A stretch of DNA of 64,000 nt from Ilex aquifolium (lineage: Eukaryota; Streptophyta; Magnoliopsida; Aquifoliales; Aquifoliaceae), in NCBI GenBank assembly GCA_951799425.1, contig OX637393.1, forward strand, positions 36,591,744 to 36,655,743. Reading direction: 5' to 3'. Position 1 is the stretch's first letter; every line of letters starts with the position of its first letter. Under the pieces are notes generated by a model. The model had not been told where the DNA came from, did no database searches, and saw only the letters and a program-made list of their open reading frames with translations. Of the stretch, positions 33,571 through 45,832 are shown one piece after another. The position numbers and the translations under genes were made by a program.

Positions 33571-35868
33571 CAGTATTTATTGTAGTTATTACAAGGCTTT
33601 TGCTTTTATTTATATGGTAGTTATTACAAGGCTTTATTTCTATCATAGTTATTACAAGACTTTATTTATTTAATTTCATGGTTCGTTTTTACGAAATTTG
33701 AGGATTTTATAAAATTTCTTAGAGTAATTTATAAGTTTTTAGGGTCATTTATAATTTTTATGGTTCAAATTATAATTTGTTAAGGTTATTTATGATAGAT
33801 CTTAAAATTTTTATCATCGGTTGTGAATAACTTCAAAAGTTGTAAATAATTCTTAAAAATTGTAACTTAAATTATAAAAGTTATAACATTACCCTCAAAA
33901 CTTATAAATTTCTTTTACTGTAAACAAACTTAAAAAACATTGAAACAGAAAACATGTTTGGATGTCATTTGACCCAAACTCCCTTTAAACAGACCTTCCA
34001 AGAAAAATCAACATGCAAAAAATCCAAAAAAGCTCTTCTAACAGAATCATCAACAATTTTAGGCTTTAAACACTTGCCTTGATATCGGAGAATGCTACAA
34101 ATTCTAACAAAGATAGAATAAGACAATATTTTTCCTTCATCAGCAACCCCTCTTACATCTCTCATTCCACAATTGCCAATATAGGATCAAAGGCAAGCTT
34201 CTAATCAATCCATGACTTACATAATTTTTTTTTTAAAATCCAGCATTTAAAAGCAATACTTCATCCCTCAATTCTTTAGATAAAACAAGCTCAACACTAT
34301 TCAAATGCCAGTTAGAATCCACCAGCAACTCAGCTAACTTTCGGAAGCCAGAAGGCAGCTGACTTTCTGCTCAATAATCCATTATGCACAAATATTTCTT
34401 GCCAATCTTCAAAGAGTCACAGTAAATTTTGGTACCCAACAAAGTGACCAAACTCCCCAGTCTTCCTAACTGCTAATGGAATCCAAAAAATCAACCCCAA
34501 CCCTAACTGCTACTGAAATCAGATCTCACATTTGTGGTGTCTCTACCTCAGTCTTGCTCACACTGGCAAAAGATTTGAATCACACAAAATACAATCAGTA
34601 AATGAACAGCACAAAGCCCTTAATGCAATAGGGTTTATTTATTACTATTACTGCATGAATTTATGGTTCAACAATTAGCAAAATCCAATGAAATTTAGTT
34701 GATTACTTCAAATCTGAAATTCTTCATTAGTTTAGCCTTCGGGACACTCCGTTCACGACAGTTGGAGAAGTATTTTACTTATAAGGCAACAATGCCCTTA
34801 GAGAAATGGGCAAACTACTCGAAAAAACCCAATAGACAAGTCCCCGTGACCATGGGCAAAATTGAATTTAACACACACCTGAAATCGGCCGTCTTTGGGA
34901 GTTATTCCTTGGTAAAGCTGGAACCAAAACCAGCCTGCTGAGGGAACAAATTCATAGTCGGCGTTGGCGTCGAAGCGACTCTGAGATCTCTTCGTTGCAC
35001 AGACTAAGGCGAGCGAGAGCAGCGATGAAGAGTCATAGAAGCAGTGATTAAGGTAGCTATGGAGGCAGCGATGGAGAGGAATGCATCGATGGAGGCAACG
35101 AAGGAGAGAAAGACGGAGATGGAGAGAGAGGCAGCGATGGAGAGACAGAGGCGCTTGTCTAATACAGAGAGAAGAGAGAGAGAAGTGATGGCGAGGAGAG
35201 AGGTGATGAAATGGGGTTTTATAGTTGAACAAAAAAAAGTTTTGTTTTGCTGTTAATAGGATTCGAAGTCCGGATCTCATTAATTCTCCCTCCCCCTTGC
35301 GCGTGTTGTCTCTGTTTTCCATGTTTCTTAAAACATCTTTTTTTTGTTCTCATTTTTTTGTCTTTGTTTCCGGACAAGTAATATAAAACAAAAACAAAAA
35401 CAATAGCCAAACATATTTTTGTTTTCATTTTCGACAAAAATTGAAAACAAAAACACAAAAAACAAGACAAAGACAATAAACAAACAGGCCCTTATATACC
35501 AGCTCACAAAATTTGACGGAATAGTACGGAAATATTTTTTCCATACTATAATCTTCTACTAGGGAAGGGAGTACGTCTTTAGTACCATATTAAAAATTAT
35601 AATTTTTTAAATTTAAATTATTATTTTTTGAAATATAAGTTAAAATTTATAAAAGATATGGTTAATTTTAAAATATTATGATCAATCATGAAAATAATAA
35701 TTTTTAAAAATTAAAATTGTTGATTGGAGAAACCTGATTTTCCGCCCAATGATTTCAATATCACTGTCATTTCCATATAGGATTCTGTGCTCCCACCAGA
35801 CTCCCATCATTAATTAACACCTGCATGAAGTAATGGTGACCCACAACATGTCTAGGTGACTATCTGAA
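33571..35868. other. Intergenic, no assignable gene
   Basis: Open frames at 33965-34165 and 34798-35322 (minus) show no family I recognise; the second is low-complexity, built from repeats of a gatggagagag-type unit on the plus strand (35058-35200). The stretch 35320-35490 is rich in aaaacaaa and tttgtttt. Confidence 0.45.
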
Positions 35869-36265
35869 CCAACATGTGCTATCTCTTTTTTTAGACAGAA
35901 ACGGTAAAACCTAACAGTCAAACCAACTCAACCCCTTAGCAAAGGGAAGAGTTGGTTGACACTAATATACACACACACACCCCAAGACTTCCCCGATGTG
36001 GGAAGCCCCAGTCCCCCTACAGGGACCTTTAACCCATGGCGCTTTGACCGGCGAAGGACCGGGAACACACCAAGGAAATGTCAGGGTGCACACACGCACA
36101 CAGCTGTCACGGCAGCACATTTTCTTTTTTTAGACAGAAACGGTAAAACCTAACAGTCAAACCAACTCAACCCCTTAGCAAAGGGAAGAGTTGGTTGACA
36201 CTAATATACACACACACACCCCAAGACTTCCCCGATGTGGGAAGCCCCCAACATGTGCTATCTCT
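35869..36265 (-). mobile_element. SINE-like insertion with 126-bp internal repeats and an 18-bp TSD
   Basis: The direct repeat ccaacatgtgctatctct is at 35869-35886 and 36248-36265. Between them lie two identical 126-bp copies (35884-36009 and 36123-36248) separated by 113 bp. On the minus strand each copy starts GGGCTTCCCACATCGGGG and ends CTGTCTAAAAAAA, so an A-run lies next to the target duplication. A long target duplication plus an A-tail suggests LINE-driven insertion (SINE or a dimer of one). A TRIM element is the alternative, but TG...CA ends and a 5-bp duplication are absent. Confidence 0.65.
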
Positions 36266-36813
36266 GTGTGTGTGTAAATGTATAAATGCATATTTTATGT
36301 ATATAGCCACAACCTAGTGATCTATTTTTAATTACACAGAATGGATAGTTTACTTGAATGGGGACAAAATGGATATTTCACGAATTAAATTTTGATCACA
36401 TCATAATAACCAAGTTTATCCACCAACGGTCCGTTAATTGAGGGGTGAATTGGTTGCAAGTTGTCACTTCTAAAAGGTTAAAGTGTAATTCTAAGAACAA
36501 TAAATGGTCCAGTGAAATTGTCAGAAACTAAGAGTGGTGTCATTGAAATTTATCCAAAAAAAATTTATGTGAGTTTAAACTTTAAACTTTTAACACACTA
36601 GTTTTTTTTTTGTTTTTATCAACTTTAACACCTAGTTGACACTGTCAAAAAGTTGACATTTATTACTTTATTAAATATATATATATAAACTAACTAATGT
36701 GTCCGACATGACGATTTTTCATTAGCTATACAAACCACTTGATACTACCAAGTGATGTTAAACTACATAATTTATTTCGGGTAAATTTTATGCACACTCT
36801 ATATAATTATTCA
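36266..36813. other. AT-rich spacer before element 2
   Basis: No gene or clear repeat boundary seen. It ends with attca at 36809-36813, the left target duplication of the next element. Confidence 0.6.
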
Positions 36814-37404
36814 TGATGATACCTAGAAGAAATTTTAAGTTTGAGCTCGGGAGTTGAGGTCAGGAAGAGAGCTCAACTAAGAGATCTTGAGCTCAGAGGT
36901 TCAGACCTATGGCTCCCTCGACCTGCACCCCGAAGAAAGTGAGTGGAAGACAGCTGGCAACCACAAAGCGCCCCCTCAACGGCAGTAAGCGCCAGTCTAG
37001 ATGCAAGATCCTCAACCACCCAAAACATCGCTCGGAATCAAGTGAGATATTACGAGAAGGAAGCGAAGATCTTGCCCCAGACCCCATAGAATTAGGAACT
37101 AGGCTATAAATATTGTATAATGTCCTCACTTCGAGGCAAGAAAACAAAAAATTGTATCAAGAAGACTGTGTAATCCCTTCATAAATCATCAATACAGTTC
37201 CAAGGAGCAAGAGACTCCATTGAAGAGTGGATTAGCCGAGCTTCCGAGCTGGTGAACCACTATAACTCTTCTGTGCAATTCATTCCTTATCCCTGAATCA
37301 CCACATTATCCCTGAATCACCACATTACTCCCGAGAGCCTAGTAGCTCAGATCAAATCCTGTTGTTTATATATATTCTACTCAACCACATTTTACACACC
37401 ATCA
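36814..37404 (+). repeat. 5' LTR of element 2
   Basis: 591 bp, TGATG to CATCA. The TATA box TATAAATA is at 37105-37112. Against the 3' LTR it has a duplicated block near 37300 (ccctgaatcaccacatta twice) and a small extra ag-rich piece near 36890. Confidence 0.92.
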
Positions 37405-37407
37405 GTT

Positions 37408-37426
37408 TGGCGCCGTCTGTGGGAAC
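37408..37426 (+). other. Primer binding site of element 2
   Basis: TGGCGCCGTCTGTGGGAAC lies three bases inside the LTR, the same spacing and nearly the same sequence as in element 1, where one C has become T. Confidence 0.78.
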
Positions 37427-37468
37427 TACTATTCCTTTTACAAAAATATTGATTTCCTTCAGTAATTG

Positions 37469-40400
37469 ATGGTCTCTATGCATAATATGAGCAGAAGCCA
37501 GTTGAATCCTCAGCGGATGCAGAACCAGCAGGAAGCCACCAGTGGAAGACAACAAAAAAACCTTCAAGACTTCCTGCCCACCACTGAGAATAACCCTCCT
37601 ATGACGGATCCTCCTCCAAATAATAAACTGGAGGCTCTTCACCTAGTCAACCAGCGTCTACTTCAACAGAATAAAGAACTTTTGAAACTCCTACAAGGTC
37701 CTCAGAAGATACGACTAGCCCAGAATGATCCCCCACAAGGGGAGCATCAATGCCTCGATCCCCTGAGGGAAGTTAATGAAGGGGTGAAAATAGCCAAGCC
37801 ATGGGCCATGCTCCTCATCCACCTCCCAAAAACGGAAACAACAAAGAAGTACAGAGCCATACTGTGGGAATTGAGAGAAACGAATTTCTCCCTTTCCCGC
37901 AGGAAAGAAGAGAACAATATTGGGAACAACGTTTCAAAGATATCCGGTAGGAACTCAGCCACATGAAGGAAGCTGTGAGAGGCAAGACTCCAGTAACTAT
38001 GGACGCCCTGGTGCAGCAGACTGAGTCCTCTTTTACTGTCGACGTCTGCACTTCCCCCTCCCTCCGAAGTTCAAAATGCCTTAGATGGAGGTTTCGATGG
38101 GACGAAAGATCCCATGGATCACCTTAATACGTACAAGAACCAAATGGAGTTGCACGGATATCAAGACCCTGTGCAATGCCGAGCTTTCGCCATCACGTTA
38201 AAGGGCTCAACCTTAGCATAGTTTAACAGACTAGCTCCGACGTCTATCTCCTCCTTTAGAGAGCTTTCCATATCCTTTGTGTTGCACTTCATAGGAGCTC
38301 GAACTTATCGAAAACCGAGCTACCATTTGTTGAATGTGAAACAAAGACCCGACGAGAACCTGCGGTCTTATGTCATGTGATGCCCCTAAAACCGGAGGTC
38401 CTTTGTCAATCCGTTGATCATCCATCCACCCGCGAAAATACCCATGAATGCCGCATAATCCGACACCACTGCACAACAATAACAAGTTTTGACAAAGTCT
38501 CCCTTGTACCGAGAACTCCCAAACGCATAACTTGTATACATTTAAACCACATGGCCCATCCGAGGTCCAATATACCACTATTTATACTCTATTATTGTTC
38601 ATTTGCATCATTTGTATAAAAGGACTCAAAGCCCGGAAGAGTAGGAAAACATTCTCAAAATTTTAGATTTTTTGAAAACCTACCGGAAGGTTTTGTGAGA
38701 CCTTTCGGAAGGTTTTGCCTACCGGAAAATTTCTTCTGGAAGGTTTTGTCTGTTTTCCTATGATTCCTAACTTTTTCAATTCCAATCCATTCCACAACAT
38801 TCCAACACATGAATAATGAAGTTTTTCATATAAACATGGTCTATACAAGTTCTATTACAATCATTTCCATATATTCACATGCCCAAAAAAAACTAGATAA
38901 CATCATAGTTTTACAAAATATGATTTCAAAGCCACAAGTCGGTTTTTCTTCATCCTTGAGGCCCCGAGTGAGAGTCTTCCACCAGCGTATAGCCCGCACC
39001 TGAAATGTTTTCCCATAAAGGGTGAGTCACGCTCAATAGGGTATCTCCTACAGAGGCTACTCCCCAACCTAAGTGCATATGAAATGTTCACATGCAACAT
39101 TCAACAAGCATCAAATCATCCCAAACAAGAATATGCAATTCAATGTTGGAATTCTACCATGTCATGTCATGAAATGAGATGAGACTCACTCATGCACTTT
39201 AACCCAAGCCCTTACTGGCTCCCACAACACAATGCAATGCCAATGTGTAATAAATTCGACATTGATGTTATACATCCAATGACCATTTTTATAAAACAAA
39301 ATCATGTGTATTTGTTGGGTAGCGGAGTTTTGGTGTTGCACCGCCGGTTCCGCACACCGATACACTTTTTTGAATTTGCACCGACAGAAGTATATAAACC
39401 AGTAACCGGGTCTTGCACCCGAATGAGTATCTAGCCCTTCTTGCTATACCCGACACAAGTTTTTCATGCAACCCGTGCGACTCTGTTAAACCTTGATCCA
39501 ACTATACCGAGTCCACTTGTCAACCACCAAGGATGATATTTGACCCAACAACATGCACACACACCCACACTCATGTCTCATGCCCATGAATGTGATGCCT
39601 CCGTGCATATGCAATGTAATGAGCAATTACAACATCAATATCATATTCATATGCAATGAATGTCATATGGATTATTTCTATCACATTTGAACACATATCA
39701 TGGATAATTACATCCTAAGCATATAATCTCCATAAATCATCACAATGTCAATATATCATAAGCACATAGCAACATTTATATTTCCAATTGTAAATCACAT
39801 CACAAGCACATGATTTCAATTTACCATATCATCCAAGCATGTTATTTCAATTTCATCAAAACAACAACTTCAATCATTCAAGACATTTTATCAAACACCC
39901 ATACAAGGCACAACTCATATAAACACATAACATGCCCAAAATTCTACATTTCTCAAGAAATTACATTAAACAATTTCTTCATACCCAATTTAAGATAGAA
40001 TGTATTCTAGCCACTTTCAATACCCATTTCATCAATTTCACAACAATAGCAAGTGTTAAAGTCTCTAACAACATATCCATTCCATATCACAATCCTAGGT
40101 TGAGAGAAAACCTAAGTAGGATGAAAACCCTACCTCTTGAAGCGTAAAAACGAGTCGTAGCAACCTTCAAGAACACCCCCAAGCTCTACCTTGAATTCCC
40201 CAAGAATTCCATTTTTGAATCTTCGGTGAAATTCTTCCTTCTTAGTATGGTTGCGTAGCCCTCGTCGAGTAGATCGACTTTAATTCTTGGCTCGAGTTGA
40301 TTCGAGCGACGGAGAGGCGTAGATCGTAGAGAAAAGTCTTGAAATCTCTCTTTTTTTTTCTCTCTTTTCCCTCTCTTCTCTTCCAATGTAAAGACCCAGC

Positions 40401-41500
40401 TGATAAATAGGGGAGATATCTGATTTTCTCACATATTTATACCCTTTAAATGTTTGGTCCACGTCGCGCCACACGTCCCCCATTCTCGGGTCCGTTTTCA
40501 CCCCGAAACGATTAAATTTCGCCCCAGTTCAAGTTCAAAATATTTTTATTTTAACTTACTTTAAATTATTTTCTAATTTTTAAAATTTTATTAAAAATTT
40601 CGTTTTTGGGTCACCCGACCGCTTCGTAAAACGTAAAAAATCTGACTATCTTGAAATTTGATGAAATTTATCTGGATAACTAGATATCACGAGACGAATC
40701 CAACGGTGAGTTTCGTTTCGTCATCTGAGTTCTAGAAAAATCTAGGTTTCCAACCCGTACTGAAATAACAAATTACCGTTTTGCCTTTTTTCATAAAAGT
40801 TCAAATTTACCCAAATTTTACATGTCCAAAGGTTCAACTCAGAGTCACTGAAAGTGGACGTTCCAGATGAAAAATTCGTCATCACTGCTTTCATCGCCGA
40901 GTTAAGAGTACAGTCTAAGGACTTGATGTTCTCCATATCTAAAAACCCGCAGGCCAGTATGGCAGAGGTGTTTGCCAAGGCAGAAAAATACATTAATGGC
41001 GAAGAGGCTCTCCTTTCTAAAATAGGGAACTCATCCGCACATAAGGAGAAAGGGAATGAAGAAATGAAGAGGGACCGAAGTCCAGAAAGAGAAAGACAGA
41101 GACAGGTCTCCAAGAAGAGATAGAGATCATTCCCCCAAAAAAAGGAGAGATGTCAGGGACTGCCTAGGTCCTCCGCAGCCAGAATTGCAGCCGAGGTATG
41201 CACCTTGGCAGCTCACTCCTCTCACGGCTACAATATCCCAAATTCTTTATGAAGTACAGAATGAGAAATTCCTTAAGTGGCCACCTCGAATGAAGGCAGA
41301 TCTAACGAAAAGAGATACGACGAACTATTGTGAGTACCACAGAGATCATGGCCACCTCATTGATGATTGCATCTAGTTGAAGAAGAAAATTGAGTTTCTG
41401 ATTCAACGAGGGCAACTACGTCGCTTTGTGGCACATGATAATCAGAATCGAGCCCATCCACCTCCAACACCTCAGCAGCAAGTCCCTGCATAACATCAAC
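37469..41500 (+). pseudogene. Element 2 gag, split by a solo LTR
   Basis: Starts at the ATG 37469 (MVSMHNMSRSQLNPQR). After a frame change near 37960 the capsid domain reads DHLNTYKNQMELHGYQDPVQ, CRAFAITLKGSTLA and SYHLLNVKQRPDENLRSYV up to 38375. It resumes after the inserted LTR at 40828 with RFNSESLKVDVPDEKFVITA and MAEVFAKAEKYINGEEALLS. A later block, TNYCEYHRDHGHLIDDC, is the conserved Tat gag Cys/His region. Stops and frame changes occur near 41123, 41376 and 41492. Gag would form the virus-like particle. Confidence 0.85.
38376..40822 (-). repeat. Solo LTR inserted in element 2 gag
   Basis: 2447 bp with TG...CA ends (plus strand tgtgatgcccc to aattttaca). It has no coding domain and sits exactly between the halves of the gag frame. 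The flanks tgtca (38371-38375) and tgtcc (40823-40827) are a 5-bp target duplication with one mismatch, and removing the insert plus one flank restores the gag frame. A minus-strand TATA box, TATAAATA (40441-40434), and the minus-strand GGGGCATCACA end indicate minus orientation, like the gypsy LTR at 1594-3925. Confidence 0.82.
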
Positions 41501-41520
41501 AACCTCTAGGGGAGATCAGA

Positions 41521-44500
41521 GTGATATCCGGAGGATTCACTGGAGGCGGGGAGTCTAGCTCAACCAGGAAGGCTCACCTGCGCAAAATTAGAATTGACGA
41601 GATACTGGAAGTACATACCGTGTCCAAAATACCTCGCCTGAATATGGACATCACATTCTCAAACTCAGATTTGGAGGGCTACCAGCATCCCCACGATGAC
41701 CCCCTGGTGGTAAGGGTCATCGTCGCCAACAGAACCGTTCATTGAGTTCTAATTGACAACGGGAGTTCTGCTAACATCATCTTCGCGTCTACCTTCGACA
41801 AAATGGATATAGGCAGAGATAAACTCAAGCCAGTAAGCGCTCACCTATTGGGATTCTCAAAAGAGAGGGTGTTATCCCTAGGATCAATCCAACTTGTGCT
41901 CACTATAAGAGATCCTCCCTGCCAGACCACCACCACTGTGGGGTTCCTAGTGGTCGATGCATCTTCAGCGTACAACATCCTACTTGGGAGACCTTCCCTC
42001 AATGCCATGAGGGTCATTCCTTCTGCCTACCACCTCGTCATGAAATTCCCTGCGAAAAACAGAATTGGAGTGGTTTGAAAAAATCAGCGCATAGAACGGG
42101 AGTGCTACATGGCGTCCATGAAAAAGACAGAGGTCGAAAACATCTAACTGGACGAGCTTGACATGAGGGATGAGCTAGAAACTAGGCCAATGCCATCGGA
42201 AGAACTAGAGCCTATCCAGCTTGACGAGAAGCCAGAACATCTGGTATACGTGGGATCTAAGCTGAACAGGAAAATTATAGACCTCTTGATCCAATTCCTT
42301 AGAAGAAATACGGAAGTGTTTGCCTGGAAACAAGAAGATATGAAAGGAATTGACCCCTCAGTCATCACACATAAACTCTGCGTAAATCCAACCTTCAAGC
42401 CTATCAAGCAGAAACGAAGGAGTTTCGCCCCAAAACGCCAAAAAGCAATCAATTAGGAGGTCGATAAGCTTCTTCACGCTAAAGCCATCAAAGAGGTGGA
42501 TTATCCCACCTAACTAGCAAACGTGGTCTTCGTCAAGAAGGCCAATGGCAAGTGGCGCCTCTGCATCGACTTCACCGACCTCAATCGAGCTTGTCCTAAA
42601 GACAGTTTCTCCTTATCATGGATTGACCTGATTGTAGATGCCACAACTGGGCATGAGCTCCTCAGCTTTATGGACACTTTTTCTGGGTATAACCCAAATC
42701 AGAATAGACCCCAGTGACCAAGAGAAGACCTCATTTGTAACAGAGTAAGGGACATACTGCTATTAGGTCATGCCCTTTGGAGTGAAGAATACTGGAGCCA
42801 CTTACCAGGGCTTGGCAAACCGAATATTTCAAAAATAAATCAGAACATCAATGGAGGTGTACATCGATGACATGCTGATAAAATCACTGAAATCTGAGCT
42901 CCACATCGGGCACCTTGAAGAATCGTTCCAGGTCCTTAAGGAATACCAGATGAAGCTCAACCCCACCAAGTGTGCCTTTGGGGTCTCTACGGGGAAATTC
43001 TTGGGTTTCATAGTCAATAGTAGAGGAATCGAGGCTAATCCAGAGAAAGTCAAAACAATAATAGACATGCAGCCTCCCTCCAACACCAAAGAGGTCCAAC
43101 GTCTTACAGGAAGAATAGCAGCTTTGAGTCGCTTTGTGTCCAAGTCAAGCGACAAGTGTCAGTCTTTCTTCCAAATCTTAAAAAAGGCATTCCAATGGGA
43201 TACCCGATGTGAAGAAGCATTCGAAGCCCTTAAAATTTATCTAAGTTCACCCCCGGTTCTGGTAAGTCTTTTGGAAGGGGAAGTGCTCACCCTCTACCTC
43301 GTTGTTTCATATTTCTCAACCTGTGCAATACTGGTAAGAGAGCGAGATAGAGCTCAGCAACCAGTTTACTACTGTAGCAGAGCTCTGAGGGGAGCAGAGG
43401 AGAGATATCCGAAGATGGAGAAGTTTGTCTTAGCCCTAGTAATAGCTGCAAGAAGGCTCATACCATACTTTCAGGCTCACACCATTGAGGTCCCAACAGA
43501 CCAGCCAATGAAGCAGGTATTGCATAAACCAGAGTCTTCAGGGAGGTTGGTCAAATGGGCCATAGAGTTCAGTGAGTTCGATATCAGGTATAAATCCAGA
43601 GTCACAATCAAAGGGTAGATTCTGACAAATTTTATCACATAATTCACTACGACCACAAAAGTACCTATGGAAGAAACTCAGCTAGTACCTAACCTCCCCA
43701 CCTGGAAGCTTTCTGTAGATGAAGCTGCCAACGCTCAAGTAAGTGGTGCAGGGTTGATTCTAACCTCCTCAGATGGAATAGACATCGAGTATGCCCTCAG
43801 ATTCGGATTTAAGGCCTCAAACAACAAAGCAGAGTATGAAGCTATAATCGCTAGACTCAATCTGGCTCACTCGATGGAGGCAGAACAGCTTAAAATTTAC
43901 AACGACTCCCAGCTCGTGGTGAAGCAGATAGACGAAACTTATGAGGCTAAGGGAGAAAGAATGATCTTGTACCTCATAAAGGTCCAAGAACTGATCAAAA
44001 AGTTTGTTCAAGTTAAAGTCAAACATGTCCCCAGAACTGAGAACTCCCGAGCAGATGCTTTGGCAAGGCTGGCTACAGCTTCCCAGAAAAACTTGGATAG
44101 GTTAATACCAGTCGAGCACCTAGTTGAACCATCTATAAGCCATGAAGATGAAAAAGTACTCCCTGTATTGGCCTCGCCGAGCTAGATGGACCCAATCAGA
44201 GAGTATATTTAGAATGGAACCTTGCCAGAAGATCCCAAAGAGGCCGCAAAGCTGAGAACTAGGTCATCCAGATTCATTATTCTACAGGAAAATTTGTATA
44301 AACGAGACTTTTCAGCACCTCTCCTTAAGTGCGTAGGAGATGAGGATGCTAATTACATACTCATGGAAATTCACGAGGGAATTTACGGCAACCATATCGA
44401 AGCTCGAGCTCTGGCAGAAAAGGCACTAAGGCAGGGATACTTCTGGCCCACTATGCTCAAAGACGCCACAGATGTGGTCAAAAGATGTAAGGTCTGACAG

Positions 44501-45418
44501 GTACACGCCAACGTCCCTCACTGCCCACCAGATCTCCTAACCTCGGTGGTAAGCCCTTGGTCATTCCAACAATGGGGTTTAGACATACTTGGGCCCCTTC
44601 CCACTAGTATTGGACAATGCAAGTTCGCCATCATTGAGATAGATTACTTCACCAAATGGGCAGAGGTGGAACCCTTGACGACAATCACAGAATAGAAGGT
44701 TCAAAACTTCACGTGAAAATCTATAATCTGCAGATTTGGGATACTCAGAGCAATCGTCTTCGACAATAGGAAGTAATTTGACAATCCCAAGTTCAAAAAG
44801 TTTTGTGCCGAGCTAGGAATAAAGAATTACTTCTCAGCTCCAGCTCATCTACAATCCAACAGACAAGTAGAGGTGACCATTTGAACCATAAAAGTAGTCC
44901 TTAAGACCAAGCTAGAAGCTCCGAAAGGGAAATGGGTAGAACACATCCCAGAAGTGTTGTGGGCCTACAGAACCACTGCCAGATCAGCGACTCAGGAAAC
45001 ACTATTCGCTTTAACATTTGGAACCGAGGCAGTGACACCTGTGGAGGTCGATATTCCATCTCCCAGGGCTGAATTCTCAGAGCCCGAGCATAATGAAAAA
45101 TCACTTCTTCTAAATCTCGACCTCTTGGATGAAAAGAGAGACAGAGCTTTGCACCGCATTGTGAGTTACCAAAGGAAGACAACGAGATACGACAACAGGA
45201 GGGTCAAACACAGGAGTTTTAAAGTCGGAGATCCGGTGCTTAGAAAACTCCTCCCTGCGAGAAAGGACCCCACTTATGGAAAGTTAGGTCCCAACTGGGA
45301 AGTTCCTTATATCATCTCGAGGATAATCAGACCCGAGAACTATGAGTTGCAAACAGAGGAGGGAAAAATCTTGCCTCACACTTGGAACGCTGAACATTTG
45401 AAATTTTTTTTTCAGTGA
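41521..45418 (+). pseudogene. Element 2 pol: protease, RT, RNase H, second RNase H, integrase
   Basis: Protease: DPLVVRVIVANRTVH, a CGA-to-TGA stop, then VLIDNGSSANIIFAS (DNG for DSG). RT: WRLCIDFTDLNRACPKDSF, ATTGHELLSFMDTFSGYN, YIDDM at 42860-42874. A one-base insertion near 42694 shifts the frame, which then holds to the end. RNase H: QQPVYYCSRALRGAEERYPK. Second RNase H: WKLSVDEAANAQVSGAGLIL, YNDSQLVVKQI, HVPRTENSRADALARLA. Integrase: QQWGLDILGPLP, IDYFTKWAEVEPL, QVEVT keeping the catalytic Glu, then a C-terminal domain (SFKVGDPVLRKLLPARKDPT) ending at 45418. About ten in-frame stops are present, several of C-to-T type. Confidence 0.9.
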
Positions 45419-45487
45419 ATCCTTGTAGGAATGCCTCCGTCAATAAAATGAGAAATTACAGCTCAGTCAGCATTTTACTACCAACCC

Positions 45488-45724
45488 GAGCTCCTCAGCT
45501 CATAAATAAACGATAAGCTCTTCAGCTCATAAATTAACGATGAGCTCTTCAACTCATAAATAAACGATGAGACTTCAGCTCATAAATAAACGATGAGTTC
45601 TTTAGCTCATAAATTAATGATGAGCTCTTCAGCTCATAAATTAATGATGAGCTCTTCAGCTCATAAATTAACGGTGAGCTCTCCAAATCATAAGCGAAAG
45701 ATGAGCTCTCCAGCTCATAAGCTC
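45488..45724. repeat. 27-bp minisatellite in the element 2 3' region
   Basis: About nine tandem copies of a 27-bp unit beginning agctcttcagctcataaa, with small variations. It lies just after the integrase stop and just past the stop of the first antisense gene. Because 27 is divisible by three, the minus strand reads an open nonapeptide repeat (ELKSSSLIY) through most units. Confidence 0.93.
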
Positions 45725-45832
45725 GCAGGCATAGCAACCAACAGAGAAGAATTGCAAGAAAATGAGTAAAGTAGGAAAAATAGATTCTTATTCATTAACG
45801 CAGGGGAATACAAAAAGGAAAAAGAAAAAGTC

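Noticed and set aside
33965..34165. Fragment of a host gene on the minus strand
   Set aside because: The translation looks gene-like in composition but I could not match it to any family, so no function is claimed.
35250..35280. tRNA-like B box (ggattcgaagtcc)
   Set aside because: No A box at suitable spacing and no cloverleaf could be drawn.
34798..35322. Open frame of 174 codons as a gene
   Set aside because: Mostly the antisense of a GA-rich low-complexity tract; no conserved domain seen.
38376..40822. Complete small retrotransposon instead of a solo LTR
   Set aside because: No repeated ends, PBS, polypurine tract or coding domain inside.
45488..45724. CRISPR-like array
   Set aside because: Units are directly adjacent with no unique spacers, and the setting is a plant retrotransposon.
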